This document shows, piece by piece, positions 27,366-36,983 of a stretch of 64,000 nt of DNA (the first letter of the stretch is position 1; every line of letters starts with the position of its first letter). The translations under genes and the position numbers were made by a program. This DNA comes from Paenibacillus sp. BIC5C1 (lineage in GTDB: Bacteria > Bacillota > Bacilli > Paenibacillales > Paenibacillaceae). Under the pieces are notes generated by a model that was not told the origin of the DNA, ran no database searches, and worked only from the letters and a program-made list of their open reading frames with translations. The DNA lies in the NCBI RefSeq assembly GCF_032399705.1, contig NZ_CP135922.1:3906001-3970000 (forward strand), in the 5' to 3' direction.

Positions 27366-29039
27366 TTATTTCACAGACCAGTTATCGATTCTCCACTTCA
27401 AGACTTCATTGATACGATCTTCATACGTTTTGATATCCAGCTTTTGAATTTCGGAAACGTATTCGCTCCATACACTGCTGAATTCAGACGTGTTAGCCAA
27501 AATCGCTTTAGGCAAATATTTGGTTGATAATTCGTTCAACTTCGTATTGGCAATCTTGGCTGGAGATCCCTCAACCAGATCGACAGACCAAGCAGGGTAA
27601 GTCACCGGATTCTCTGGTGGAGCACTGAAGAAATCGACATAGCTGTTGAAACCATAAGCGCCCAAAACTTCCTTATCAAACGGTCTCAAGCTGGCTTGAT
27701 ATTCTTCCGGCTGATTGCTTGCTGAAGTGGCGTTGCCATCGCTAAAGTAACCTTCCATTTTCGGTGCAGTTCCATAAAATGCATCTGCTTTATTGGCCAG
27801 TTTCCAGGCCGCATCTGCGGCATTGTCACGCTGCTCTTGGGTTTTCATGAAACGGCCTTCGTCATTGACATAATAGTCTTCATCCTGAATGCCCCAAGTG
27901 AGTGTCTTTTGCCAATCTTCTTCCATAAGCTTGTCGAGTGCTTTAATGATTTTCACAGGGTCTTTGGCACTCACGGTAATACCGAAGCCATTGTTCAGGT
28001 TAAGCGCTGCGCGGTCACGATAATAGTCTTTGGTGCTGCTGTCATACACGAGCGGGAACCCCACATAAGTGCGTTCAATTTTGTCCTGTGTTATGAGCGA
28101 ATCTTCCGCGCTGCCGAAATTCCAGTGTTGGTCGAACATGCCGAGTACTGCCCCACTGGACAATTTGGCCATATATTGGTCGTAGTTTTGTGCAAACGCT
28201 TCCTTATCCAGCAAGCCTTGTGCATTGATCTCATTTAGTTTCTGATAGTACGTCTTGGCATAATCCTTATCTGCAAAGATCTCTGCCTTGCCGTCGTTGA
28301 CGACCACACCACCATCATTCGGATGACCGATCAAATGTTGCGGCGGGTTCAGCAAGCCCCAGTTTTTCCAATCGTAGTTCAATACCTCAAAACCGACTGT
28401 CGGTTTGCCGTCAATGGTTGGATACTTTTCCTTGTACTTCGCGATCAAGTCAAAGTATTCGTCCAGTGTCTTCGGTGTCGGATAACCGAACTCTTTCAAC
28501 ACGGCTTTTTGGATCCAAAAGGCAGGTCCACTGTAGTAGGTATCAGCCACTTCGCCGTTGTATGCACCGTAGTTTGGCAGGTAGTAAATGTGTCCATCAT
28601 TCGGGTCCTTCATTTGATTCCAGTACTTCTCGTAATGCTTCTTCAAATTAGGCGCGTGTTCTTCAATCAGATCTTCAAGCGGAATGACTGAACCGGCTGC
28701 CGTAAGTTTGGTATCGGCTGAGATCAGATCCGGATAATCTCCACCGGCGATCATGACGCCGAGCTTTTGGTTCTTGTCACCAGCCAGAAATTCGAATTTG
28801 AATGTAACGCCGAGCTCTTCCTTGATTTTTTTGTAAATCTTGTTGTCAGCGGTTGGCTGCTGTCCGGCCTCGTTCAGGAATACCGAGATTTCTAACGGAC
28901 TATCAGTCCCCACCTCACTACCTTTGCTACTCTCCTCTCCGCTGCCTGAATTGCTACCTGAGCAACCTGCTAGCACAACGCTCAATGATAATAACAACGT
29001 TGCCCCCATACGGAAAAATGATTTTTTACTGTCCCCCAT
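27366..29039 (-). CDS. lplA: Extracellular solute-binding lipoprotein for xylo-oligosaccharides (LplA type)
   Basis: 557 residues. Signal peptide with lipobox LAGC (residues about 21-24), then a Ser/Gly-rich linker (GSNSGSGEESSKG), then a large type-1 binding-protein fold with NGFGITVSAKDP and WSEYVSEIQKLD near the end. It is anchored outside the membrane and delivers oligosaccharide to the two permeases. Start at 29039 because GGAGGTG precedes that ATG; the longer frame to 29084 is not needed. A cre-like palindrome lies in its leader. Confidence 0.9.
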   Translation of the reverse strand: MGDSKKSFFRMGATLLLSLSVVLAGCSGSNSGSGEESSKGSEVGTDSPLEISVFLNEAGQQPTADNKIYKKIKEELGVTFKFEFLAGDKNQKLGVMIAGGDYPDLISADTKLTAAGSVIPLEDLIEEHAPNLKKHYEKYWNQMKDPNDGHIYYLPNYGAYNGEVADTYYSGPAFWIQKAVLKEFGYPTPKTLDEYFDLIAKYKEKYPTIDGKPTVGFEVLNYDWKNWGLLNPPQHLIGHPNDGGVVVNDGKAEIFADKDYAKTYYQKLNEINAQGLLDKEAFAQNYDQYMAKLSSGAVLGMFDQHWNFGSAEDSLITQDKIERTYVGFPLVYDSSTKDYYRDRAALNLNNGFGITVSAKDPVKIIKALDKLMEEDWQKTLTWGIQDEDYYVNDEGRFMKTQEQRDNAADAAWKLANKADAFYGTAPKMEGYFSDGNATSASNQPEEYQASLRPFDKEVLGAYGFNSYVDFFSAPPENPVTYPAWSVDLVEGSPAKIANTKLNELSTKYLPKAILANTSEFSSVWSEYVSEIQKLDIKTYEDRINEVLKWRIDNWSVK

Positions 29040-29069
29040 AAAGCACCTCCAAAGTTTGATCTCACAATA

Positions 29070-29083
29070 TGAAAGCCCTTTCA
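29070..29083. promoter_or_regulatory. cre-like CcpA site in the lplA leader
   Basis: TGAAAGCCCTTTCA, one central base away from the ideal cre TGAAAGCGCTTTCA, 30 bases before the lplA start. It is a possible roadblock site for carbon catabolite repression. Confidence 0.4.
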
Positions 29084-29203
29084 TTTGAATAATTTAATTA
29101 TAAATTTACATCTTCATGGAAACTATATTCGAATTATAGCTCTTTCCGAGAAAACCTCAGGTTTTCTTAAAATATCGAAATGGGCTTCTTTGAAGATACA
29201 TCG

Positions 29204-30742
29204 CTAGACGTTTTTCTTATATTCGTTAGGAGACATGCCCATTCGTTTCTCGAATTGTTTTAAAAAATGATGGTAATTAGCGTATCCAACCTTTTCCGAG
29301 ACCTCGCTATTTTTGTACTGATTCATATGTAGCAATCGACATGCCTCTTCAACCCGCAGGTTATGAAGCAGTTCATTAAAGCCGATTCCATTTTTTCGTA
29401 TCAACAGTTGTCCCAAGTAGGCTGGATGCAGGAAAAAACGCTCCGCAAGCAACTTAATGGTCAATCCCTCCCGGAAATGCGCATGAATATAATCGTTAAT
29501 ATCCTGTACAATCCCCTGTGCTTCGAAGACGCTCTCTTTAAGCAAAAACTCAAAGCAGACTCTTCCGCACGAACGCAACATGCCGATCAAATCATCAAAG
29601 GTTAACAGTGTTTCATCCAGATCGGGAATTTCGAACAAACGGTAATTCTCTGAATCTTCTGCCATTTGTGACCTCACGTAGGCCCGAATTTCATGCAAAA
29701 GATAAATGACAAATTTTCGAGCCTCATCCGGATGGACCCTCATCTGTCGAAACGATTGCTCCATAAACTCCACAGCGGATTGGTAATTGGCGTAATCAAT
29801 GAGCTGAAGTGCTCCGAGTACTCGCTCAATCAGTTCAACCTGTTTGTTGTGTCTTTGAAAATCACGGTTCTGAAGATCAGCATAATCCATTATGCTGTTC
29901 ACTTCCGCTTCATAAAAGGCGTGCAGCAACGCCTTCTCTGCTGTTATTCGGGAGTTGCTGATTCGATGAAGAGAGGATTCCGTTGAGCCAATCGCCATAT
30001 ATGTACGAAAGCCCGCCAGACGGCGAGCCAGTCCTTCTAATAGTGTTCTTAAATTCTCGCTCGTTCTCTGCGGTCCGGAGGAAACATCGCCGAACACAAT
30101 GGATACGAGATCATTTCGCATACGAATAAAATAAATGACATGCCTGCCGTTCAGAACCTCTGAAGCAAGACTACTCCACTGGCCAAACTCTTTCTCGGAT
30201 ACCTGAACCAGACATACACACCAGGATTCAGCTGACTGGGAAAGGGACTGAATTAGTTGAGTACTTTCTGGAGATCGCACTTTGCCTAATAAAGCCTCTT
30301 TCATCGTCAGAATTTCCTGCTCTCTCCATGCAATCTGCCCAATATATTGCTGCTCTTGCTCCTTTAGCAGTTCCATGCCCATTGTACGAATCTCGGACTC
30401 CGCCTGTTCCTCATCTAGTGGTTTTAACAGATAACCGGAAACTTTGAATTTAAGCGCTTTTCGTGCAAACTCAAAATCGCTGTACCCCGTAAGTATAATG
30501 AACTTGGTTGACCAGTTTCCTCTACGACGCCATTCTTCAATCATCTCCAGTCCATTCATAATGGGCATATGAATATCAACCACGACAAGATCCGGCTTTT
30601 GCTCTTCCATTTGTTGCAATCCTTCCGCACCATTGCTGCACAAAGCGCATACCTCAAAGCCAAGACTTTCCCATGGAATCCACAGCTGCAAGCCCTCTAG
30701 CGCCAATGGCTCGTCATCAATCAACAGTACTTTAAATGCCAT
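29204..30742 (-). CDS. yesN: AraC-type two-component response regulator (YesN-like) 1
   Basis: 512 residues. Receiver domain with acidic pocket D9-D10, phospho-acceptor D56 (VVVDIHMP) and K102-region YLLKP. A long middle domain follows, then two AraC HTH units (LTIKLLAERFFLHPAYLGQLL and NSEVSEKVGYANYHHFLKQF). It overlaps the kinase gene by 11 bp, so it is the cognate partner and probable activator of the downstream xylan genes. An AGAAAACC/GGTTTTCT repeat at 29149-29167 lies after its stop. Confidence 0.9.
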   Translation of the reverse strand: MAFKVLLIDDEPLALEGLQLWIPWESLGFEVCALCSNGAEGLQQMEEQKPDLVVVDIHMPIMNGLEMIEEWRRRGNWSTKFIILTGYSDFEFARKALKFKVSGYLLKPLDEEQAESEIRTMGMELLKEQEQQYIGQIAWREQEILTMKEALLGKVRSPESTQLIQSLSQSAESWCVCLVQVSEKEFGQWSSLASEVLNGRHVIYFIRMRNDLVSIVFGDVSSGPQRTSENLRTLLEGLARRLAGFRTYMAIGSTESSLHRISNSRITAEKALLHAFYEAEVNSIMDYADLQNRDFQRHNKQVELIERVLGALQLIDYANYQSAVEFMEQSFRQMRVHPDEARKFVIYLLHEIRAYVRSQMAEDSENYRLFEIPDLDETLLTFDDLIGMLRSCGRVCFEFLLKESVFEAQGIVQDINDYIHAHFREGLTIKLLAERFFLHPAYLGQLLIRKNGIGFNELLHNLRVEEACRLLHMNQYKNSEVSEKVGYANYHHFLKQFEKRMGMSPNEYKKNV

Positions 30743-32564
30743 TGTCCCTGCCTCCTTCTTTACCCTGATGCTCTAGCAGTTGCAATGGAATTTCGAAGGA
30801 AACCTCTGTCCCTTCACCTATTATGCTCACCAGGTTAAAATCCACTTTATCGTCATAATACAACTCAAGACGGCGATATACGTTACGTATGCCAATATGA
30901 CTCCCTCCGCACTCCTCCTTGCTCCGCATATGGTACAGAACCTCTTGTAAGCGTTCCTTATCCATGCCCTTACCATTATCAGATACAACGACTCGCAGCC
31001 GCTCGCTCACAACTTCCGCTTTAATTTTCACATAGCCGAGTCCCTCAATAGCCTGAATTCCATGTTTGCAAGCATTCTCAGCCAATTGCTGGATACTCAT
31101 TTTTGGAATTCTATACTGCCTCGCCTCATCGCTAATATCAATGTAATATTCAAACTTGTCTCGAAAACGAAATTTCTCAATCCCAAGATACATGACCGTA
31201 AAACTCATTTCCTCTTCCAGGGTGACCAAATCGTCCTTCCAATTCAATAAACGGCGAAGCAGCTTGGATAAGTCCTTGATAATATCCTTGACATCCGCAT
31301 AGTTGTTTTTGGTGCTAACCACCAGCAGCGCATTTAGTGTATTGAATAAAAAATGGGGATTCATCTGGCTTTGCAACAAATTCAGCTCAGCACGAATGCG
31401 CTCAGCCTCCTGACTCCGCTGTTGAATTTCAAGCTTGTACACATTATTGATCAAGGAATGGATCTGAGCAGTCATCATGTTGAAATTACGTATCAGATGA
31501 CCTATCTCATCCTTTCCACCATCAATGTTGATCAGATCAAATTTCTCGTTACCCACCTTTTGCATATGTCTTGACAGGCGTTTTACTCGATAATTGTATG
31601 ATCGCAACACGACATAGATAAAGATAGAGGTAACCAAGGTAATGATACCAGCGAGCATGCCAAAATAAAGCTTCATGGAAAGCATCGCTTGTTTGACACG
31701 TGTTTCTTGAGGCACACCAATGAGCTTCCAACCTTTTACATAGCTGGCATTGCCAATTGGAACGATATGTAGATCCTTGTCCGATGCCTTGCTCATATTA
31801 AATAACGCATAATCACTATCGACCTCGCCCTGATACTTGTCATCTGTGGATACGATAATCTGATTTTTGGCGTTGACCAAATACAGATCCAGTGAACTTT
31901 TCTCTCTCGCAATAACGTCATAGAATCGATTAAGGTAAAAATCAATGCGCACCAGCTTCTTGTAAGAGTTGTCCGAGTTGTAATAGTCCATTTTTTCAAT
32001 TACGCTAAAATACGACGAGATCGCCGCGCGATCATTTGCTGCCTTATCGCGGTATGCGAGCACACTCAGTGACTCCCCTGACGTTTCCCATTGATTGAAC
32101 CAGGTACTGGTGTTCATTGAGCTGTCCAGATAATAATAATCCCCTCCTGAGACAATGGTTGGGTTATCCGTGTAGATGCCAATTCGCTGAATCTGATTGT
32201 TCACGGGAATATAGGAAGTCACCCGATGGCGAAGCTGTTCATCGAACGTATTGTAAAAATCCAGTTGACCATTGTATACACGATCCATGGATTCGGACAA
32301 CAGTTTATCCGTGATTAATGCGTGACTGACAGCGATTCCCCCGTCAATCATGGTGTGAATGTCCTTTCTGGCCCGCTCCAATGAGATTTGCAAATTCTGT
32401 TCTTCCCGCTCCTTGATCAGCCCTGACATACGATCCATGAATAAGTAATTGCTTGCTATGATCGGAAGCAAAATACCAATAACGTATATCAGTATAAACT
32501 TGTAGTTCAAAGGAATATCGTTCACGATACCGCGAAATCGGAATTTCCTAAACATGTCTTCCAT
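30732..32564 (-). CDS. yesM: YesM-type sensor histidine kinase
   Basis: About 610 residues. Membrane helices near residues 23-45 and 300-320 enclose an extracellular cache-like sensor. A HAMP linker is followed by the His_kinase domain with H406 in QMNPHFLFNTLN, then an HATPase_c domain (ENACKHG, DNGKGMD). It senses an extracellular ligand, possibly with the binding lipoprotein. The ATG at 32564 has AAGG six bases upstream; an alternative ATG is at 32570. It is sandwiched between two response regulator genes. Confidence 0.9.
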   Translation of the reverse strand: MEDMFRKFRFRGIVNDIPLNYKFILIYVIGILLPIIASNYLFMDRMSGLIKEREEQNLQISLERARKDIHTMIDGGIAVSHALITDKLLSESMDRVYNGQLDFYNTFDEQLRHRVTSYIPVNNQIQRIGIYTDNPTIVSGGDYYYLDSSMNTSTWFNQWETSGESLSVLAYRDKAANDRAAISSYFSVIEKMDYYNSDNSYKKLVRIDFYLNRFYDVIAREKSSLDLYLVNAKNQIIVSTDDKYQGEVDSDYALFNMSKASDKDLHIVPIGNASYVKGWKLIGVPQETRVKQAMLSMKLYFGMLAGIITLVTSIFIYVVLRSYNYRVKRLSRHMQKVGNEKFDLINIDGGKDEIGHLIRNFNMMTAQIHSLINNVYKLEIQQRSQEAERIRAELNLLQSQMNPHFLFNTLNALLVVSTKNNYADVKDIIKDLSKLLRRLLNWKDDLVTLEEEMSFTVMYLGIEKFRFRDKFEYYIDISDEARQYRIPKMSIQQLAENACKHGIQAIEGLGYVKIKAEVVSERLRVVVSDNGKGMDKERLQEVLYHMRSKEECGGSHIGIRNVYRRLELYYDDKVDFNLVSIIGEGTEVSFEIPLQLLEHQGKEGGRDNGI

Positions 32565-32598
32565 CGCCATCCTTCATTTGTTACTTGTCGAGTCAGAC

Positions 32599-34125
32599 CT
32601 ATGGTTGTTTTCTGTAAGTAGAAGGAGCCATACCCGTCATTCGCTTGAACTGACTTACAAAATAGTCAGCATTGGGGTACCCTGAACTGATCGCAACTTC
32701 GGCTATGCTAGAACAGCTCTGACGCAATAGTATCTTGGCCTCCTCGATCCGTTTATCATTCAGATATTCCCGAAAAGACTTGCCAGTCTGCTGTTTGAAG
32801 GCTTGCCCCAAGTAGTTTGCATTCATATGAAATTTCTGTGCAAGTTCCTGGAGCTGCAGCTTCTGCCGAAACTCATGGTTAACATACTGCACTACACGAA
32901 AAATCGTGCTGCATTCCTTTTCTTTTCGCTGCTCCTGCAGAGCTCTCAAAGCGTTGATACTTAATATATGCGCATATTCCCGAAATGCAGGATAGGAATC
33001 AATGTCGGTTAAGCCGCCCAATAAATGTTGTAGCTGAAACTTAAACCTGTCTACATCCCCATCCAGCTCCTTCAGGTGCTTGAGAACTCCCATCTCAAGG
33101 GCAAGTAATTGAACCCGAACATATTCTATATCCGACACACTCAGTCCTGAACCTGGATTTGAAAGCAGCTCGTTTACCTCTCTCTCGATCCCGTTCTCTT
33201 CACCCGTTAAAATGGTATTAAACAGATTAGTTAAAGCCTTTTGGTTCACAGTCGCCATGATACCATTCCTTGGCAAATCTTGATCGCAAATAATGCCACT
33301 CTCTTCTTGATAACGTTTCCATTTCAAAGCGGAAAATGCTTTTTCATATGCCTGCCGCATAGCGACTACTCCACCTGAGTGATATCCAAATGCCGCTATG
33401 ATCGATGCATGACCGGAGTACATCTCAAACAGGCTTCTCCCTAGCCTCTCAAGCCAAATCAGTGAATCTTCAATTTCAGCAGCAAACACACCCATTCTTC
33501 CGTCGGCATCCATAAAAAATTCGTAGTGAGGAGCGCTAGCAAAACGCTGTACATGTAATTGTATGTCCTCATTACAAGTATCCGCCTCAATTAAAAGACA
33601 GGCCATGTTCTCATGACCCTCCATTTGCAATATACTTTCCACTTCGGCTTGCAGTTCACTGCTGTCCTCACCCTCAAACAGACGGTTGAACAAACAATTT
33701 ACATATAAATTACGCTCATGTTGATACAGTTTTTCCGAGACAAGTTCGTTCTGAATTTTTCGACTCATCTGTTCTAATACGTTTTCAATCTCAACCTCAT
33801 CAATGGGCTTGAGTAAATAATCCTCCACACGCTGTTCCAGCGCTGTTTTCACATAATCGAAGCTATCGTATCCGCTTAGTATGACAAAACGCGGCGGTTT
33901 GGCTAGATTTTGTATCGAGCGGTCAATCAGTTCAAGTCCGTTCACTGAAGGCATATGAATATCTGTAAATACCAGATCTGGCCGAAGGTTCTCAATAATG
34001 GACCAAGCAGCGTTTCCGTTCTCTGCCTCTCCACAAATTTGAAAACCGTATTTATTCCAATTTACCATTGTTCGCAGACCTTCAAGTACCCATGGCTCAT
34101 CATCCACCAACAAAACATTCATCAT
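32599..34125 (-). CDS. AraC-type two-component response regulator (YesN-like) 2
   Basis: 508 residues. Receiver with D8-D9, phospho-acceptor D55 (FTDIHMP) and YLLKP. A middle region follows, then two AraC HTH units (LQELAQKFHMNANYLGQAF and IAEVAISSGYPNADYFVSQF). It lies 34 bases upstream of the single kinase gene and is transcribed first. Two AraC-type regulators sharing one YesM kinase is unusual; this one could be phosphorylated by the same kinase or by another. GGGGGG ribosome binding site upstream. Confidence 0.9.
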   Translation of the reverse strand: MMNVLLVDDEPWVLEGLRTMVNWNKYGFQICGEAENGNAAWSIIENLRPDLVFTDIHMPSVNGLELIDRSIQNLAKPPRFVILSGYDSFDYVKTALEQRVEDYLLKPIDEVEIENVLEQMSRKIQNELVSEKLYQHERNLYVNCLFNRLFEGEDSSELQAEVESILQMEGHENMACLLIEADTCNEDIQLHVQRFASAPHYEFFMDADGRMGVFAAEIEDSLIWLERLGRSLFEMYSGHASIIAAFGYHSGGVVAMRQAYEKAFSALKWKRYQEESGIICDQDLPRNGIMATVNQKALTNLFNTILTGEENGIEREVNELLSNPGSGLSVSDIEYVRVQLLALEMGVLKHLKELDGDVDRFKFQLQHLLGGLTDIDSYPAFREYAHILSINALRALQEQRKEKECSTIFRVVQYVNHEFRQKLQLQELAQKFHMNANYLGQAFKQQTGKSFREYLNDKRIEEAKILLRQSCSSIAEVAISSGYPNADYFVSQFKRMTGMAPSTYRKQP

Positions 34126-34538
34126 TCTTATTTCCCCCCGTTATATCGATGAATAATCTGCATTTACCTTGGACACAAACGTGGATCATTGCACATTGGA
34201 AAATGTGTTCCTATATAATTATTCAGATCTTTCAGCTCTTATACAATAGACAATACTTGATTTAGTATCCAAAGCTTTACTCTTTTATAGCTTTTGGTAT
34301 AGTTCTCAATTTATGATAGCAAATTTTTTTCAGCCCACTCCTCAGTAGCTTTAAGTACCACATTTGGCGATGATTCTGATTCAATTCTGTCATTGTACAC
34401 CTCGAATTTGGGACTTTTAAATAATCATAACATCCGAGAAGAGAATGCCAATACTTCAAACCAATAAACAAAAATTTTTAAAGAAAGTTCTTTAATTTGA
34501 ACAGTAACTCAACTTGCCTATACTGCCTAGCAACAGAT
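34126..34538. other. Intergenic region upstream of the xylan regulator operon
   Basis: 413 bases without a convincing gene. On the minus strand a plausible promoter TTGTAT-17-AATAAT lies near 34200-34240, and a CACATT-TTCC-AATGTG hairpin (about 34187-34202) is in the leader. An open frame at 34277-34471 lacks a ribosome binding site and was not accepted. Confidence 0.4.
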
Positions 34539-34892
34539 TTAATGTCTATGAGCAAGGATGTTGATTAACTTACCAAATGGATCACGAACATAGAACCGAC
34601 GAACTCCCCAAGGTTCATCCGTAAGTTCATATTCTATTGTGTAACCAGCACTTTTCATGCGTTCGTACACTAGATCGACATCATCAACTTCAATCGAAAG
34701 GTCTGGTGTAGGTGTATTGGAGCCACCTTGTGTGGCGATACTTATTTGAACGTTCTCCTCTCCAAGTAATCCGTAGGTCTCAATCCAACCGTGATTCATC
34801 AATACATCAAGTTCAAGCATGTCCTGGTAAAAGCTTTTTGCTGCCGGAACGTTTTGTGTATTAATATTGGTGACAATTCGTTTTACCCTCAT
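34539..34892 (-). CDS. VOC-superfamily (glyoxalase/bleomycin resistance-like) protein
   Basis: 117 residues forming one paired beta-alpha-beta-beta-beta module: NINTQNVPAAKSFYQDMLEL at the start and WGVRRFYVRDPFGKLINILA at the end, with a C-terminal Glu replaced by Asn in the usual F-x-E position. Members bind metals and drugs or catalyse isomerisation and dioxygenation. Start at ATG 34892 with GAGG eight bases upstream rather than the TTG two codons earlier. Monocistronic; function unknown. Confidence 0.82.
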   Translation of the reverse strand: MRVKRIVTNINTQNVPAAKSFYQDMLELDVLMNHGWIETYGLLGEENVQISIATQGGSNTPTPDLSIEVDDVDLVYERMKSAGYTIEYELTDEPWGVRRFYVRDPFGKLINILAHRH

Positions 34893-34987
34893 TTTCAAAA
34901 CCTCGATTCAAATAATATAATCCCCCATGAGGAAGCCTCGGCCTTATTTCACATTATCATCTAGTAACATGTTATTCAATCGACAAA

Positions 34988-35015
34988 GAGGCCAACCAGA
35001 AAATTCTGGCTAGCC
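34988..35015. repeat. Hairpin between divergent VOC and membrane protein genes
   Basis: AGGC..ACCAGAA/TTCTGG..GCCT imperfect inverted repeat. It has no clear T-tract, so it could be an operator or a leader structure. Confidence 0.35.
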
Positions 35016-35108
35016 TGCTAATCCAAAAGTGAGATGCACCCCTTATGAAATTTTAAATTTGGTTAATAATAAGAAATTATTCAGATGAAAACCTATGGGA
35101 GTGATTCG

Positions 35109-35573
35109 ATGCTGGGGAATGTCATTTTTGGTTTGCTTATCCCCATCTTAATTGGTGGGTGGATTCTACGTAGAAACGTCAACATCCTCTTAGCTTATTA
35201 TCCGCTGGGTGTAGCCACCTCATCTTGTATAAACAGTGCGGGTTTCAATTTTTTTTGGAATATCCTGCCGAACACACGTAACCAATCCTATGCAGCGCTC
35301 CCTTTCGACTTAGGTATCTACCCTATTGCAGGGTGCCTCATGATGTACATGATTCTTATAAAAAATGCCAGGTCATGGCCAGCAATTCTCATAACATCTT
35401 TGACTTTAACGCTGATCGAATGGTTGGCTAAAGAAATGGGTAGAGTTATATATTTTAATGACTGGAACATCTATTTGACTTTCTTTTCTTACCTTCTTCC
35501 TTTAGTCGTAGTATACGGATACAGTAAAGTATTCACTCTGATGTACGACGTTTCTGAAAAGAATAGAAAATAA
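35109..35573 (+). CDS. CBO0543-like multi-pass membrane protein
   Basis: 154 residues with about five membrane helices (VIFGLLIPILIGGWILRRN, then YPLGVATSSCINSAGFNFFW, a helix before IKNARSWPAILITSLTLTLIEW, and a final YLTFFSYLLPLVVVYGYS). The pattern matches the CBO0543 family of Bacillales membrane proteins of unknown function. Start at 35109 because GGGAGTG lies eight bases upstream; the ATG at 35085 has none. Confidence 0.7.
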   Translation: MLGNVIFGLLIPILIGGWILRRNVNILLAYYPLGVATSSCINSAGFNFFWNILPNTRNQSYAALPFDLGIYPIAGCLMMYMILIKNARSWPAILITSLTLTLIEWLAKEMGRVIYFNDWNIYLTFFSYLLPLVVVYGYSKVFTLMYDVSEKNRK

Positions 35574-35598
35574 AGTTTGATTCTTAACCAAATAACAA

Positions 35599-36885
35599 CT
35601 ATATCGATTCAAGAATATTTCGGTTCCATTTCTGTTGCCAGGCGATATCGTCCCAGAATGGATGATGCGGCGCACAATTAGAGCATAGAGTCATTCCCCA
35701 GAAGCCGAGAGCCATTCCTTTTCGTAGTGCGTACTCTGCAATAAATTTCCCTACAGGCCCTTCCTCGAATCCCGCTAACAACGGCGTATAACCAACATAT
35801 CCTTCTCCTATAACGACCGGCAAGCCAGAATGAGCCGCCCATTCGTGAGCCTCCTCGAAGCGCATATCTGCCTTTTGCAGCATAGCCAACTTATGTTTAC
35901 TATAATTGTCGTATAAAAAAAGATCCCATTTATCCGGCTCCACCCAGTCATGCAGGTAAAGCAGTCTTAGCCCTACCGGATTTCCTTCCATCCTCCATTC
36001 TTGGCCACGAGGTAGCGAGTACTCTTCAAATGGCGGCGCATTCTCCCTTAGGAGCGATTGGACGAATGAACCGGGAAAAATCGTTTGCTCATCATCAAGT
36101 CCGGCCGCTTCGGCTAATTCATTCAGTACCCCTTTGATATACAAATGGAAATGAGCAACCTGTAAATTCCTTGCTACATAGGACTTGGGATACGCTTCAT
36201 TTAGTGTATAGCTTGCTGTCATCAGGATATCCGGGTGAACACTTCTAAGATAACCTACAGCCTCTTCAATATAAGGCTGCATGGCTTCCACCAGAGCCGG
36301 TACATTGGACGGGGCAATGCCTTGAGCGGTTCCAATCTCGGTCAATTGCCCGAACTCCACCTCATTATGCAGCTCTGCGTAGACGATCTGCTTGTCGTAT
36401 CCTTCCGCTTTTATATACCGGATGAGCTGATCCATGGATCTCGCAATAGCCATAAATCGCTCCTCAGGAGCGATAGCAGCCAGCTCATCGCGCAACCCGG
36501 GAAAAGCCAGGAAGCTGGGGCTCTGCTGATATTCCCACGAAGACAGGATGATATAACAGCCATGGGCCTTGGCCTGTCTGAATAGCTCTAGCAAATGCGC
36601 ATGTCCATCCAGCTCGGCGCCGCCCCGGCAGTTATACCAACGTGTCCGCTGCCCGATCTCTCCAAGGCTACCGAAGTGCAACGGCCCCGGCCGCTTTCCT
36701 TCCGCCGTGAACAATAAAAAGGGCATGGCACAGATTCGTATCGTATTGTATCCCCTCTCCACTGCTTCCTTAAATCTCGCTTCAAGGTCGCTATAGGGTT
36801 CTCCCGGCAAGGTCATGGTGTACCAGGAAAAATCCCACATCGTGATGGATAGTTTGCGTGGCAGCTTGCTAAATACTAGATCCAT
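35599..36885 (-). CDS. Cellulase-like (GH5-related) intracellular protein
   Basis: 428 residues, no signal peptide. TIM-barrel glycosidase features: SITMWDFSWYTMTLPGEPYS at the start, IVYAELHNEVEFG (E of LHNE fits an acid/base) and LPVVIGEGYVGY (E of GEGY fits a nucleophile). It matches 'cellulase-like family' proteins known from Paenibacillus. It probably acts on an imported or surface oligosaccharide. It lies 98 bases downstream of the DUF5107/TPR gene, likely in one operon. Start at 36885 has AGAGGTG at proper distance. Confidence 0.75.
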   Translation of the reverse strand: MDLVFSKLPRKLSITMWDFSWYTMTLPGEPYSDLEARFKEAVERGYNTIRICAMPFLLFTAEGKRPGPLHFGSLGEIGQRTRWYNCRGGAELDGHAHLLELFRQAKAHGCYIILSSWEYQQSPSFLAFPGLRDELAAIAPEERFMAIARSMDQLIRYIKAEGYDKQIVYAELHNEVEFGQLTEIGTAQGIAPSNVPALVEAMQPYIEEAVGYLRSVHPDILMTASYTLNEAYPKSYVARNLQVAHFHLYIKGVLNELAEAAGLDDEQTIFPGSFVQSLLRENAPPFEEYSLPRGQEWRMEGNPVGLRLLYLHDWVEPDKWDLFLYDNYSKHKLAMLQKADMRFEEAHEWAAHSGLPVVIGEGYVGYTPLLAGFEEGPVGKFIAEYALRKGMALGFWGMTLCSNCAPHHPFWDDIAWQQKWNRNILESI

Positions 36886-36983
36886 TATCATTACACCTCT
36901 TTTTTGTTTGCAGCAATACAGGTTTATTCCCTGTAATGCAGCCAAGTGATAATATATCTCTTCATCTCTTTGATGATGGAGCA

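Noticed and set aside
34277..34471. 64-codon minus-strand open frame in the gap upstream of the xylan regulators
   Set aside because: No ribosome binding site, no hydrophobic or domain pattern, and A+T-rich surroundings make chance open frames likely.
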